Under the pieces are notes generated by a model, which was given only the letters and a program-made list of their open reading frames with translations, was not told the origin of the DNA and made no database searches. Below are positions 1 to 7,289 of a DNA stretch of 64,000 bases, piece after piece. Made by a program: the position numbers and the translations under genes. Each line of letters opens with the position of its first letter. The stretch's first letter is position 1. The DNA comes from an uncultured Oscillospiraceae bacterium (GTDB lineage Bacteria; Bacillota; Clostridia; Oscillospirales; Ruminococcaceae). The stretch is taken from contig CAKSSH010000001.1 in assembly GCA_934488695.1 (NCBI GenBank), positions 10,076 to 74,075 on the forward strand, given 5' to 3'.

Positions 1-1
1 T

Positions 2-112
2 TTTCACACCAACGAGCCGTGGGACGTACTGCGCTATTGCGCGTCGCTCGGCAGTATCTTCGACATTGTTGTTGAGGACATGCAGCGCCAGTCGGATGGG
101 CTGCAGGGGTAA
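2..112 (+). CDS. C-terminal fragment of an unrecognised protein
   Basis: An open frame enters from the left edge and stops at TAA 110-112, leaving 36 codons. The peptide begins FHTNEPWDVLRYCAS and ends DMQRQSDGLQG. It reads as a soluble helical tail, but I do not recognise the family. It is treated as coding because it is open to the edge, has a protein-like composition, and is followed by a strong hairpin terminator on the same strand. Confidence 0.5.
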   Translation, partial: FHTNEPWDVLRYCASLGSIFDIVVEDMQRQSDGLQG

Positions 113-173
113 TATTAAAACACAGACAGCACGGCGCTAAGAACACGGGCTGTGTTTTGTTCAAACAACGAAA

Positions 174-215
174 GGCGGCAGAAACCAAAAGGTTTCTGCC
201 GCCTTAACTTTTGTT
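174..215 (+). terminator. Intrinsic terminator, probably serving both strands
   Basis: A perfect 13-bp stem (GGCGGCAGAAACC / GGTTTCTGCCGCC) closes on an AAAA loop and is followed by a T-rich run. It lies between the partial plus-strand gene and the 3' end of the minus-strand lipoprotein gene, so it can end both transcripts, although the T-tract is better on the plus strand. Confidence 0.8.
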
Positions 216-317
216 TTGCGCAAGGAAAATGATTTTGGAACAACTGCGCAAGCCTTTCGGAAAATCCCCGAAAAAGGAAAGCGCTTTTTTGAAATTAAGA
301 TTTAAAGTCCGGTACAA

Positions 318-1499
318 TTATCGCCCGAAACGCTCCGGCTCAGGAGCGGAAGAGGATTCCGGAAGAGAAAAATCAACCGAGGAATCGTAATTGGAGGACA
401 CGGTCTCGGATTCGGCGCCCTTTTGGGACGTAGGCGGAGTCGGCTCTGTCGCTTCACCAGAAAGAGCAGACAGGGAAAATCGCCAAATGCCGCCTTGCAG
501 AAGCTGTTTTTGCGGCAAATTCGGATACGCGTCCGGTGTGGTAGAGGATAAGTAGAGGAAATCGCCGATACAGCAAATTGAATCCGCGGTGTAATCTGAA
601 AGCTTAAATAGGTTGCCGGAGCTGAATGGAACGGTATAAATGCCGCCGTCCCGACCACAGAAGTAGGCGTTTGTTTTGCTGACGGTACAGGTCCAAAGAT
701 TGAGCTGAACGGCAAGGCGGATCGGTTCGTTGGAAAACATTTGCACAATATAAGTGGCGTCGGCGGTGCTGTACAATAATTGACTGCCGACGACCATAAA
801 TCCGCTCAGGTCGTGCGGAGTTTCACGAATAAGCTGCGTATCGCTTCCGTCCGGATTCATGGAGAAAACAGCGGACCCGGCATTGTAGAAAATACGGCCG
901 CGAATAATGTAAAATTCATTGACCTCTCGTGCCAAGGCCGTGACCTTTCCGTCTTGCTGACAGTATAAAGTGCTGCGGCCGTAATGTCCCTTATCGGCCA
1001 AGAAAAAATCCTTGTCTTCATAATGCAACAGAGAGGAAATGCTTTTTTGCTCAAATAACGGATCGATTATGGCAGCGGAAAGCGTTTTTTCTTTGAGGTC
1101 AAACACACTGTACCCGGTTGCACCGTCCTCTTTGCGGTAGCCGACGCTGATTTTTTGCGGCATGATATATTGAATCGAAGAAAAGGTATAGGCGTTGTGG
1201 GCGTACACCTTGGAAAGAGCATTTTTTAGAGCTAACTGCTTGTAGATGCCGCCGGAATCGGCGCAATAAAATATATCGCCGTTTTCATCCGCTGAAATAA
1301 AGGTGGGGCGCAGCAGGTCAGCTTCAGCGTCCGCCATTCCCCATCCGGAGGCGTTGTACGGATATGAAAATGTGTTTTCGGTCACCGCAGTTTCGGAGAC
1401 GGCGGTTAATGAAGACGTTGTCAGCACCTCTTTCCGGCAGGAGGAAAGAAGGACGCAGGCAAGCAGCACTATGACCGATAACATATGCTTTTGAAGCAT
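318..1499 (-). CDS. Lipoprotein with beta-propeller-like repeats (DUF5050-like)
   Basis: This 393-residue protein starts with a lipoprotein signal peptide; a hydrophobic stretch ends in LLSSC, so Cys21 is the likely lipidated residue and the protein should sit on the outer face of the membrane. The body has recurring short repeats around DxNGDIFY, GRIFYN and AYFCGRDGGIY, the pattern of the DUF5050/TolB-like propellers common in Clostridia. The last 50 or so residues are a low-complexity Ser/Pro/Glu tail. The start at 1499 is supported by AAGGAGAG ten bases upstream. It lies 21 bp downstream of the cyclophilin gene and is probably co-transcribed with it. The family call rests on repeat appearance only; no function is known. 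Confidence 0.7.
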   Translation of the reverse strand: MLQKHMLSVIVLLACVLLSSCRKEVLTTSSLTAVSETAVTENTFSYPYNASGWGMADAEADLLRPTFISADENGDIFYCADSGGIYKQLALKNALSKVYAHNAYTFSSIQYIMPQKISVGYRKEDGATGYSVFDLKEKTLSAAIIDPLFEQKSISSLLHYEDKDFFLADKGHYGRSTLYCQQDGKVTALAREVNEFYIIRGRIFYNAGSAVFSMNPDGSDTQLIRETPHDLSGFMVVGSQLLYSTADATYIVQMFSNEPIRLAVQLNLWTCTVSKTNAYFCGRDGGIYTVPFSSGNLFKLSDYTADSICCIGDFLYLSSTTPDAYPNLPQKQLLQGGIWRFSLSALSGEATEPTPPTSQKGAESETVSSNYDSSVDFSLPESSSAPEPERFGR

Positions 1500-1520
1500 G
1501 AAATCTCTCCTTGTTTGGGG

Positions 1521-2045
1521 TTACAGGGTTTCAGGTGCGGGATAGGCTTGGCCGAAGGTGTCCACAGTGACTTTTTCAATCGCCTGATCCTCGTACGGCT
1601 TGTCCCGGAAATCACGGGCTGCCGATACAATGGTATCAACCGTTTCCATGCCGGCAAGGACTCGCCCAAAAGCGGCGTACTGCCCGTCCAGGTGCGGGGC
1701 GTTCTCCGTCATGATGAAAAACTGAGAGCCGGCACTGTCGGGGTCCATGGAGCGCGCCATGGAAATGACGCCGCGGGTGTGCGCAAGGTTATTGTCAAAC
1801 CCGTTTGCGGAAAATTCACCGGCAATGGCATAGCCGGGCCCGCCGATACCGGTTCCTTGCGGATCGCCGCCTTGAATCATAAAGCCGGGAATGACCCGGT
1901 GAAAAATAAGACCGTCATAAAAATGCTGCTCAACCAGAGAAATAAAATTCCGAACGGTGTTGGGGGCTGTTTCCGGAAAAAGCTCGATTTCAATCGGTGT
2001 CAGTGCACTGTCTTGCATTTTAATATGAACAATAGGGTTTTTCAT
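1521..2045 (-). CDS. Cyclophilin-type peptidyl-prolyl cis-trans isomerase
   Basis: This 174-residue single-domain cyclophilin should catalyse cis-trans isomerisation of X-Pro bonds. Family hallmarks are present: TAPNTVRNFISL, the catalytic FHRVIPGFMIQGGD segment with its Arg and Phe, the GSQFFI motif, and a late AFGRVLAGM segment. It has no signal peptide, so it is cytoplasmic. An in-frame TTG four codons upstream is possible but would touch the ribosome site, so ATG 2045 is preferred with GAAGG about 12 bases upstream. A good promoter lies just upstream and the next gene downstream is the lipoprotein. Confidence 0.93.
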   Translation of the reverse strand: MKNPIVHIKMQDSALTPIEIELFPETAPNTVRNFISLVEQHFYDGLIFHRVIPGFMIQGGDPQGTGIGGPGYAIAGEFSANGFDNNLAHTRGVISMARSMDPDSAGSQFFIMTENAPHLDGQYAAFGRVLAGMETVDTIVSAARDFRDKPYEDQAIEKVTVDTFGQAYPAPETL

Positions 2046-2078
2046 AAAAAGACACAACCTTCGTTTTATTATTGAAAA

Positions 2079-2107
2079 AGTATAGCATATTTTTCTAAAA
2101 AAAGCAA
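2079..2107 (-). promoter_or_regulatory. Sigma-A-type promoter for the cyclophilin-lipoprotein pair
   Basis: Read on the minus strand, TTGCTT (2102-2107) is separated by exactly 17 bases from TATACT (2079-2084). The -10 lies about 35 bases upstream of the cyclophilin start. Confidence 0.65.
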
Positions 2108-2166
2108 GGGGCGCATGCCGCAGTCCATTGCGGAATATATATAGGAAAAAACGGGAGAGGGATAAT

Positions 2167-2754
2167 GTGGGAACTGTGGTACTGGGGATCTGCCTTTTGT
2201 CATTGGCGGCAGCTGCTTTTTTCGGGAATGCGCAGCCGTTGGCTCAGGCAGCGGTCAATGGGGCAGGGGAGGCAGTGCGGTTGGTGCTGTTGTTGACCGG
2301 CGGCCTGTGTTTTTGGGGCGGCGTTATGCGTCTTGCGCAAAAAGCCGGACTGTGCACGCTTTTGTCTAAGCTTCTCTCACCGCTACTTCGCCGGCTGTTT
2401 CCGCTTCTAAAAAAGGGGGACCGAGCCGCCGAGCTTATCAGTATGAATCTTTCGGCCAATTTGTTGGGGCTTGGCAATGCGGCAACCCCGTTTGGACTTG
2501 CCGCCATGCGGGAGCTGCAGAAGCAAAATCCGACGCCGCCTCGTGCCACAGACGCCCAAGTGACCTTTGCGGTGCTTAACAGTGCTTCATTACAGCTTTT
2601 GCCGACGACGCTCTGTGTTTTACGGGCGGCACACGGTTGCAAAAATCCGCTGAATATTTTGCCGGCGGTGCTTTGCACCTCGGCGTTGTCTCTTGCGGTC
2701 GGTCTTTTTGCTGACCGGATGTTTCGTGCCTTGAGCGGGAGGAAAAGGAAATGA
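2167..2754 (+). CDS. spmA: Spore maturation protein A
   Basis: This is a 195-residue multi-pass membrane protein of the nucleoside-recognition (Gate) domain family, matching the usual SpmA length of about 196. It contains the characteristic SANLLGLGNAATPFGLAAM segment, with LLPTT further on. In Bacillus and Clostridium SpmA works with SpmB in dehydration of the spore core and in heat resistance. GTG 2167 is chosen as the start because GGGAGAGG sits 6 bases upstream; the longer TTG frame at 2128 would add a charged non-hydrophobic extension without a ribosome site. The stop overlaps the start of spmB (ATGA), suggesting translational coupling. Confidence 0.92.
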   Translation: MGTVVLGICLLSLAAAAFFGNAQPLAQAAVNGAGEAVRLVLLLTGGLCFWGGVMRLAQKAGLCTLLSKLLSPLLRRLFPLLKKGDRAAELISMNLSANLLGLGNAATPFGLAAMRELQKQNPTPPRATDAQVTFAVLNSASLQLLPTTLCVLRAAHGCKNPLNILPAVLCTSALSLAVGLFADRMFRALSGRKRK

Positions 2755-3275
2755 ACTGGACGCTGTACCTTTTGCCGGGGATTCTCTGCGCTGTTTTGCT
2801 TTGCGCAAAGCTTCGGCGAGTTGATATTCTTAAAGAATTTTCAATCGGCGCTTCCCAAGGGCTTCAAACTGCTGCCGGGTTGATCCCGACACTGTCTTTA
2901 CTGATGACGGCAGTCGGCATGCTGCGTGCCTCGGGCGCACTGGAGGCGGTAACAGGTTTGCTGGCGCCTGCAGTCTCTCGTCTCGGGATTCGGCAAGAGG
3001 TCTTGCCGCTCATGCTTTTGAAACCGTTTTCCGGATCCGGGTCCTTTGCACTGCTGGAGGACATTTTTACTCATTACGGCGCTGACAGCTTTGTCGGCCG
3101 TGTTGCTTCGGTGATTGCCGGCTCCACCGAAACGACTTTTTATACCGTTGCTGTCTATTTCGGCTCAATCGGTGTCAGCCGTACGCGTCACACCGTTCCG
3201 GCGGCCGTCGCGGCGGACATCACCGGATTTCTGCTCAGCGGCTTTTTTGTCCGCATTTTTCTTCAAAAGGCATAA
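2751..3275 (+). CDS. spmB: Spore maturation protein B
   Basis: A 174-residue membrane protein paralogous to SpmA, with the SpmB pattern ASQGLQTAAGLIPTL near the N-terminus and LKPFSGSGSFALLEDIF followed by AGSTETTFYT in the middle. It is the expected partner of SpmA in spore core maturation. Four to five hydrophobic segments are visible. The ATG overlaps the spmA stop by four bases, with GGAGGAAAAGG as ribosome site inside the end of spmA. No clear terminator follows; the next feature is the inverted repeat in front of the ABC transporter. Confidence 0.93.
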   Translation: MNWTLYLLPGILCAVLLCAKLRRVDILKEFSIGASQGLQTAAGLIPTLSLLMTAVGMLRASGALEAVTGLLAPAVSRLGIRQEVLPLMLLKPFSGSGSFALLEDIFTHYGADSFVGRVASVIAGSTETTFYTVAVYFGSIGVSRTRHTVPAAVAADITGFLLSGFFVRIFLQKA

Positions 3276-3327
3276 ATTAGGGCAATTTTACCAATAAAAA
3301 ATTAAAAAATTTATGATGTTTGGGTAT

Positions 3328-3362
3328 TTTACCACTTTACTTTAGCTAAATAAAGTGATAAA
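3328..3362 (+). promoter_or_regulatory. Long inverted repeat upstream of the amino-acid transporter operon
   Basis: A 10-bp perfect palindrome TTTAGCTAAA (3341-3350) is flanked by CACTTTA on the left and TAAAGTG on the right, extending with one bulged base and one mismatch to TTTTACC / GATAAAC. It ends about 36 bases before the ATG of the binding-protein gene. Weak promoter-like hexamers, TTTACT (3336-3341) and TAAACT (3359-3364), overlap it with 17-base spacing. That placement fits a repressor operator. It could also fold as an AT-rich terminator for spmAB, but it lacks a GC-rich stem and a clean T-run. Confidence 0.5.
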
Positions 3363-3397
3363 CTAATAGCACAGTAAACCAAACGGAGGAAAAAACC

Positions 3398-4207
3398 ATG
3401 AAAAAAATCATTGCATTATTGATCGCCGTTGTGCTGACAGCTGTTTTGTTTGTCGGCTGCGGCAAAAAAGAGGACAAGACAGACGCGGCTTATATTCTGG
3501 ACAAAAAGACTTTGATTGTCGGCATTACCGATTTTGAGCCGATGGATTATCAGGCGGCCGGCATGACCGGTGATGAGTGGACCGGCTTTGACGCCGAGCT
3601 TGCCAAAAAGGTTGGCGAAAAATTGGGCGTCAGCGTAAAGTTCCAGTTGGTTGACTGGGAGAAAAAAGAAACCGAGTTGGCTTCTAAAACGATTGACTGC
3701 CTTTGGAACGGCCTTACCTGGGACGAAGAACGTGCCCAAAACATGAGCATGAGCGACTATTATATGCGCAACCGTCAGGTGCTGGTAGTTGCCGGGAAGA
3801 ACAAGGAAAAGCTCAACACCATTGAGGCTCTTTCTAAGGTCAAGATTGCTGCCGAAAGCGGGTCGGCCGGTGAGAAGTTTATCGGTGAAAAGCTGCCGGA
3901 CGCCACTTATATTGAAAAGGATGCTCAAAAAGATGTGTTGACCGAATTGCTTGCCGGAACGGTTGATGCCGGCGTGATCGACTACATTATGGCGTATTAC
4001 CTCATCAATAAAGAGGGCAGCGACTTTTCAAGCCTTGCCATTTTGGACGGCGTTGTCAAGACCGAAGAGGAATATTATGCTGTGGCTTTCCGCAAAGGAA
4101 GCGACATGACGGCGAAGGTCAATGAGATTCTTCGTGAATTCAAAGCAGACGGTACCGTGAAGAAGCTGGCGGAGAAATACAGCCTGCAGGATGCGCTTGC
4201 GGATTAA
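3398..4207 (+). CDS. Amino-acid ABC transporter substrate-binding lipoprotein
   Basis: This 269-residue protein has a lipoprotein signal peptide ending FVGCGKK (lipidated Cys21) and a family-3 solute-binding domain. The domain shows the usual start LIVGITDFEPMDY, then GFDAELAKKVGEKLG, and the second-lobe segment KIAAESGSAGEKF. Such proteins capture polar amino acids or cystine outside the membrane and deliver them to the permease. It is the first gene of a complete three-gene importer. A hairpin without a T-run follows it, a common arrangement that keeps binding-protein mRNA more abundant than that of the membrane parts. The exact substrate cannot be read from the sequence. Confidence 0.92.
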   Translation: MKKIIALLIAVVLTAVLFVGCGKKEDKTDAAYILDKKTLIVGITDFEPMDYQAAGMTGDEWTGFDAELAKKVGEKLGVSVKFQLVDWEKKETELASKTIDCLWNGLTWDEERAQNMSMSDYYMRNRQVLVVAGKNKEKLNTIEALSKVKIAAESGSAGEKFIGEKLPDATYIEKDAQKDVLTELLAGTVDAGVIDYIMAYYLINKEGSDFSSLAILDGVVKTEEEYYAVAFRKGSDMTAKVNEILREFKADGTVKKLAEKYSLQDALAD

Positions 4208-4230
4208 GATTTTTCAATAGGGGAATAATC

Positions 4231-4261
4231 GACGGGCGACGGGAATTTTCCCGCCGCCGTC
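4231..4261 (+). other. Intercistronic GC-rich hairpin between binding protein and permease
   Basis: GACGGGCGACGGG and CCCGCCGCCGTC form a stem of about 12 bp around an AATTTT loop. No T-run follows, so it probably acts as an mRNA stability or partial attenuation element. Confidence 0.6.
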
Positions 4262-4293
4262 GTCCTGCGTTTGGGGAATAAGGAGACTTATAC

Positions 4294-4947
4294 ATGTATC
4301 GTTTTGGGGATATTTTTGTTGCGCTGGCAGCCGGATTTGGGGTTACGCTGAAGCTTTTTGCCTTGACGCTGCTGTTTGCGTTGCCGTTGGGGCTGATTTT
4401 TGCGTTCGGTTCCATGTCTAAATTTCGGCCGTTGTCTTATCTTGTTAAGATTTTTGTCTGGATTATTCGCGGAACGCCGCTGATGCTTCAGATTATGGTG
4501 GTTTTTTATGTTCCGGGGATTGTTTTCGGTGCTCCGATTTTTGCCAATAACCGTTTTTTGGCGGCACTGATCACCTTTGTCATCAATTACGCCTGCTACT
4601 TTTCCGAAATATATCGCGGCGGGATTGAAGGAATTTCCCGTGGTCAGTATGAGGCCGGCCAGGTGCTCGGAATGAGCCGGGGACAAATTTTCTTTCGGAT
4701 TGTGCTTCCACAGGTTATCAAGAGAATTGTTCCGCCGATGTCCAATGAAATTATCACACTGGTGAAAGACACTTCGCTTGTTCGGGTAATTTCCATTATT
4801 GAGATTATTAAAGTGGCTGAAAAATTTGCCGCCAAGGGCCTTATCTGGCCGCTGTTCTTTACCGGCGTATATTATTTGGCTTTCTGTGGTTTGTTGACGC
4901 TGTTGTTCGGCTATATCGAAAAGAAGCTCAGTTATTATAAGGTGTAA
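4294..4947 (+). CDS. Amino-acid ABC transporter permease
   Basis: A 217-residue inner-membrane permease of the His/Glu/Gln family (HisM/GlnP type). About five membrane segments are visible. The N-terminal GFGVTLKLFALTLLFALPLG and IRGTPLMLQIMV segments are typical, and the EAA loop (QYEAGQVLGMSRGQIFFRIVLPQ) that contacts the ATPase is intact near residues 112-135. It lies between the binding protein and the ATPase and has a 12-base gap to the latter. A single permease gene suggests a homodimeric channel. Confidence 0.94.
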   Translation: MYRFGDIFVALAAGFGVTLKLFALTLLFALPLGLIFAFGSMSKFRPLSYLVKIFVWIIRGTPLMLQIMVVFYVPGIVFGAPIFANNRFLAALITFVINYACYFSEIYRGGIEGISRGQYEAGQVLGMSRGQIFFRIVLPQVIKRIVPPMSNEIITLVKDTSLVRVISIIEIIKVAEKFAAKGLIWPLFFTGVYYLAFCGLLTLLFGYIEKKLSYYKV

Positions 4948-4959
4948 GGAGGTGCCGTT

Positions 4960-5706
4960 ATGGCAGTTTTGGAAATTTGTAATTTAACAAAAGGCTTTGG
5001 GAAAACCGATGTGCTCAACGGCATCTCTTTTTCGGTCGAAAAAGGACAAACCGTTGCCGTGATCGGCTCTTCCGGCAGCGGGAAATCTACACTTTTGCGG
5101 TGTGCAACGCTGCTTGAGCGGGCGGACGGCGGCAGCATCGCCTATAACGGGGAGTACCTGCTGCAAGACCATGTTTATGCAGAGGGCGCCGACCGTAGAC
5201 GGATATGCAGCTATTTCGGATTGGTTTTCCAAAATTTCAATTTATTCCCGCACCTTTCGGTGATGCAAAATATCATTGAGGCACCGATTCGCGTTCAAAA
5301 ACGTGCGCGGGACGAGGTCTTGGCACAGGCGCGTGCGCTGCTTGGTCAAATGGGCCTTTCCGATAAAGAAAACGCCTATCCCTGCGAGCTTTCGGGTGGA
5401 CAGCAGCAGCGGGTGGCTATTGCACGGGCCCTTGCACTATCACCGGAAGTCCTATTCTTTGACGAGCCGACCAGTGCATTGGACCCCGAGCTTACCGGGG
5501 AAGTGTTATCGGTTATTCGTGCTTTAGCCGAGAAAAAGATGACGATGGTGATAGTTACGCATGAAATGGCCTTTGCGCGTGACGTTGCCGACCGGGTTGT
5601 TTTCATGGACGGCGGCATGATTGCCGAGGAGGGAAATCCGGAGGAGCTTTTTTATCATCCGAAATCCGAACGGCTGAAAAGCTTTTTGAAAAGTGCAAAT
5701 CTTTAA
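4960..5706 (+). CDS. Amino-acid ABC transporter ATP-binding protein
   Basis: This 248-residue ATPase powers the importer. It has a Walker [10 protein letters not shown] near residue 38, a Q-loop within [15 protein letters not shown], the signature [15 protein letters not shown] near residue 145, Walker [15 protein letters not shown], and the switch His in [10 protein letters not shown]. The overall pattern is that of the polar amino-acid subfamily (GlnQ/HisP). TAAGGAGG lies 4-7 bases before the ATG. A strong terminator ends the operon 7 bases past the stop. Confidence 0.95.
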   Translation: MAVLEICNLTKGFGKTDVLNGISFSVEKGQTVAVIGSSGSGKSTLLRCATLLERADGGSIAYNGEYLLQDHVYAEGADRRRICSYFGLVFQNFNLFPHLSVMQNIIEAPIRVQKRARDEVLAQARALLGQMGLSDKENAYPCELSGGQQQRVAIARALALSPEVLFFDEPTSALDPELTGEVLSVIRALAEKKMTMVIVTHEMAFARDVADRVVFMDGGMIAEEGNPEELFYHPKSERLKSFLKSANL

Positions 5707-5712
5707 TAGTCG

Positions 5713-5737
5713 GGCGGCGCTGCGGCGCCGCCTTTTT
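5713..5737 (+). terminator. Intrinsic terminator of the amino-acid transporter operon
   Basis: An 8-bp all-GC stem, GGCGGCGC / GCGCCGCC, closes on a TGCG loop and is followed directly by TTTTT. Confidence 0.9.
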
Positions 5738-5797
5738 GCATGAAATTTCCAAAAGGGTGCAGACTATAAACGAACGGCGGATTTGTACGGGCCGGAA

Positions 5798-5826
5798 TTG
5801 ACAAATTATGATATTAATGGTATAAT
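5798..5826 (+). promoter_or_regulatory. Perfect consensus sigma-A promoter
   Basis: TTGACA (5798-5803), exactly 17 bases, TATAAT (5821-5826). All twelve hexamer bases match the consensus. It lies 38 bases upstream of the SGNH hydrolase start and should drive the four-gene envelope unit to 9690. Confidence 0.9.
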
Positions 5827-5863
5827 AAAACGGTTAATCGGAAAGGAAACGAGAGGGAGCCTC

Positions 5864-6772
5864 ATGTCGGATAAACGGAGCGTTTTTAATAAAAAAAGCA
5901 AAACTTACGCGGTGCGGCTTAACAGCACCTTGACAGCCTTGTCGGCACTGGCTCTTTTTTTGTCTGTTGCCTTGATTCTGTCTGTGGTATGGCTGTTTTC
6001 CGGCAATGCCTCCGATAAGAATATTATTGCGGTCCGGCCGGATGCGTCGGACTTGGTGTCCTCGGAGAAGGTTGTCTCGACAGACAGCTCCGGAGCGGCT
6101 TCATCTGTTTCTTCCAAAACTGCGGTTTCTTCTAAGCTTCCGCCGGATCCCAATCGGTTTTCAATGCCGCTCGGCGAGTCCGATATGCGCGAAACAGCGT
6201 ATTTTGCCGACGCAGTCTTTGTGGGCGATTCTATTACGACGGGAATTGACCTGTATTCGGCCTTGACCGGCACTAAGGTTATTGCATCCACCGGCATCAA
6301 CCTGGAAACGGTACTGACTGCCAAATCGGTTCGCAATCAGGCCGGCGAAAAAGTAACGATTCCGGAGGCCGTCCGTGCGGCGGCGCCGTCCAAAATCTAT
6401 CTGATGCTGGGAACCAACGGAATCGACTGGATGAGCTTGGATGCGATGATAGAACAGTACGAAAAAGTGCTGGATGTTTTGCAAAAAGATAATCCCAAAG
6501 CAATTTTTTATTTGCAATCTTTGCCGCCGGTCACGCAGGAAAAGGCGAAGAAATCCAGCGGGCTAACGCTTGCTAATATTAAAACCTTTAACAGCCGGCT
6601 TCTGAAGCTTGCTGAGAAAAGAAAAATGTATTTTGTGGATGTATACAGTGCCATTGCCTCCCCGGATGGGTACCTTTCACCTCAGATGAGTACGGATGGT
6701 GTGCATTTCAAATCCGAGCTTTACACAGCATGGATTGAATATGTACGTCGGCATACCTCGAGATACGAATAA
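5864..6772 (+). CDS. Membrane-anchored SGNH/GDSL-type hydrolase
   Basis: This 302-residue protein has a short cytoplasmic N-terminus, one membrane segment (about residues 20-47), a Ser-rich linker, and an extracellular SGNH domain. The catalytic Ser block reads FVGDSITTG, the Gly/Asn block is LMLGTNGIDW, and the C-terminal Asp-His block is TDGVHF. Such enzymes are esterases, often O-deacetylases of cell-wall or exopolysaccharide sugars, which fits the sugar transferase two genes downstream. ATG 5864 is chosen because GAGAGGGAG precedes it; the frame stays open upstream to 5783, but that part includes the promoter -10. Substrate unknown. Confidence 0.85.
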   Translation: MSDKRSVFNKKSKTYAVRLNSTLTALSALALFLSVALILSVVWLFSGNASDKNIIAVRPDASDLVSSEKVVSTDSSGAASSVSSKTAVSSKLPPDPNRFSMPLGESDMRETAYFADAVFVGDSITTGIDLYSALTGTKVIASTGINLETVLTAKSVRNQAGEKVTIPEAVRAAAPSKIYLMLGTNGIDWMSLDAMIEQYEKVLDVLQKDNPKAIFYLQSLPPVTQEKAKKSSGLTLANIKTFNSRLLKLAEKRKMYFVDVYSAIASPDGYLSPQMSTDGVHFKSELYTAWIEYVRRHTSRYE

Positions 6773-6786
6773 AGGAGGGCGTTTTT

Positions 6787-7257
6787 ATGAAAAAAACAGC
6801 TTTAATATTGACCTTGATTATGGGACTGCTTGCAGTTTTGTGCTGCGGCTGCGGCAAAAAAGAAGGAAAAACGCCGGACACGGCCGCTGTTGCGGACGCC
6901 ATTGAGAAATCCGGCAGCTTTGATGAGTTGATCGACCTTACCGACGATAACATTGCCCGTCGGTATTACGGGCTGGATTTAGACGCGGTCGACAGCTATA
7001 CGGTGCGGGTTTGTTCCAGCGGTGCGCTGGCGGATGAAATTGCCGTTTTTAAAATGAAAAAGCACCAAGATGTCGAGGATATGCTGGAGGTGCTCAAGGA
7101 GCGCAAGCAAGAGCTGTACGACAGCTTTGTGGATTATGTCCCTACCGAGACCGATAAGATCAACAATGCCATTATCGGGTCGAATGGGAATTATGTTTAT
7201 CTGATTGTTTGCACCGACCGCAGCAGTGCAAAAACCGCGGCGGAAAACTGTTTTTAA
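6787..7257 (+). CDS. DUF4358-like lipoprotein
   Basis: A 156-residue lipoprotein with signal peptide ending LCCGCGKK, followed by a compact domain. The order of segments (SFDELIDLTDDNIARRYYGLD, then YTVRVCSSGALADEIAVFK, then helical VEDMLEVLKERKQEL and NAIIGSNGNYVYLIVC) matches DUF4358, an uncharacterised family often beside SGNH hydrolases in Clostridia. AAGGAGGGCGTTTTT precedes the ATG and the gap to the hydrolase is only 14 bases, so it is in the same operon. Function unknown; extracytoplasmic location is inferred from the lipobox. Confidence 0.75.
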   Translation: MKKTALILTLIMGLLAVLCCGCGKKEGKTPDTAAVADAIEKSGSFDELIDLTDDNIARRYYGLDLDAVDSYTVRVCSSGALADEIAVFKMKKHQDVEDMLEVLKERKQELYDSFVDYVPTETDKINNAIIGSNGNYVYLIVCTDRSSAKTAAENCF

Positions 7258-7289
7258 AACATAATGAGCATCAAAGAGACGGGAACAAG

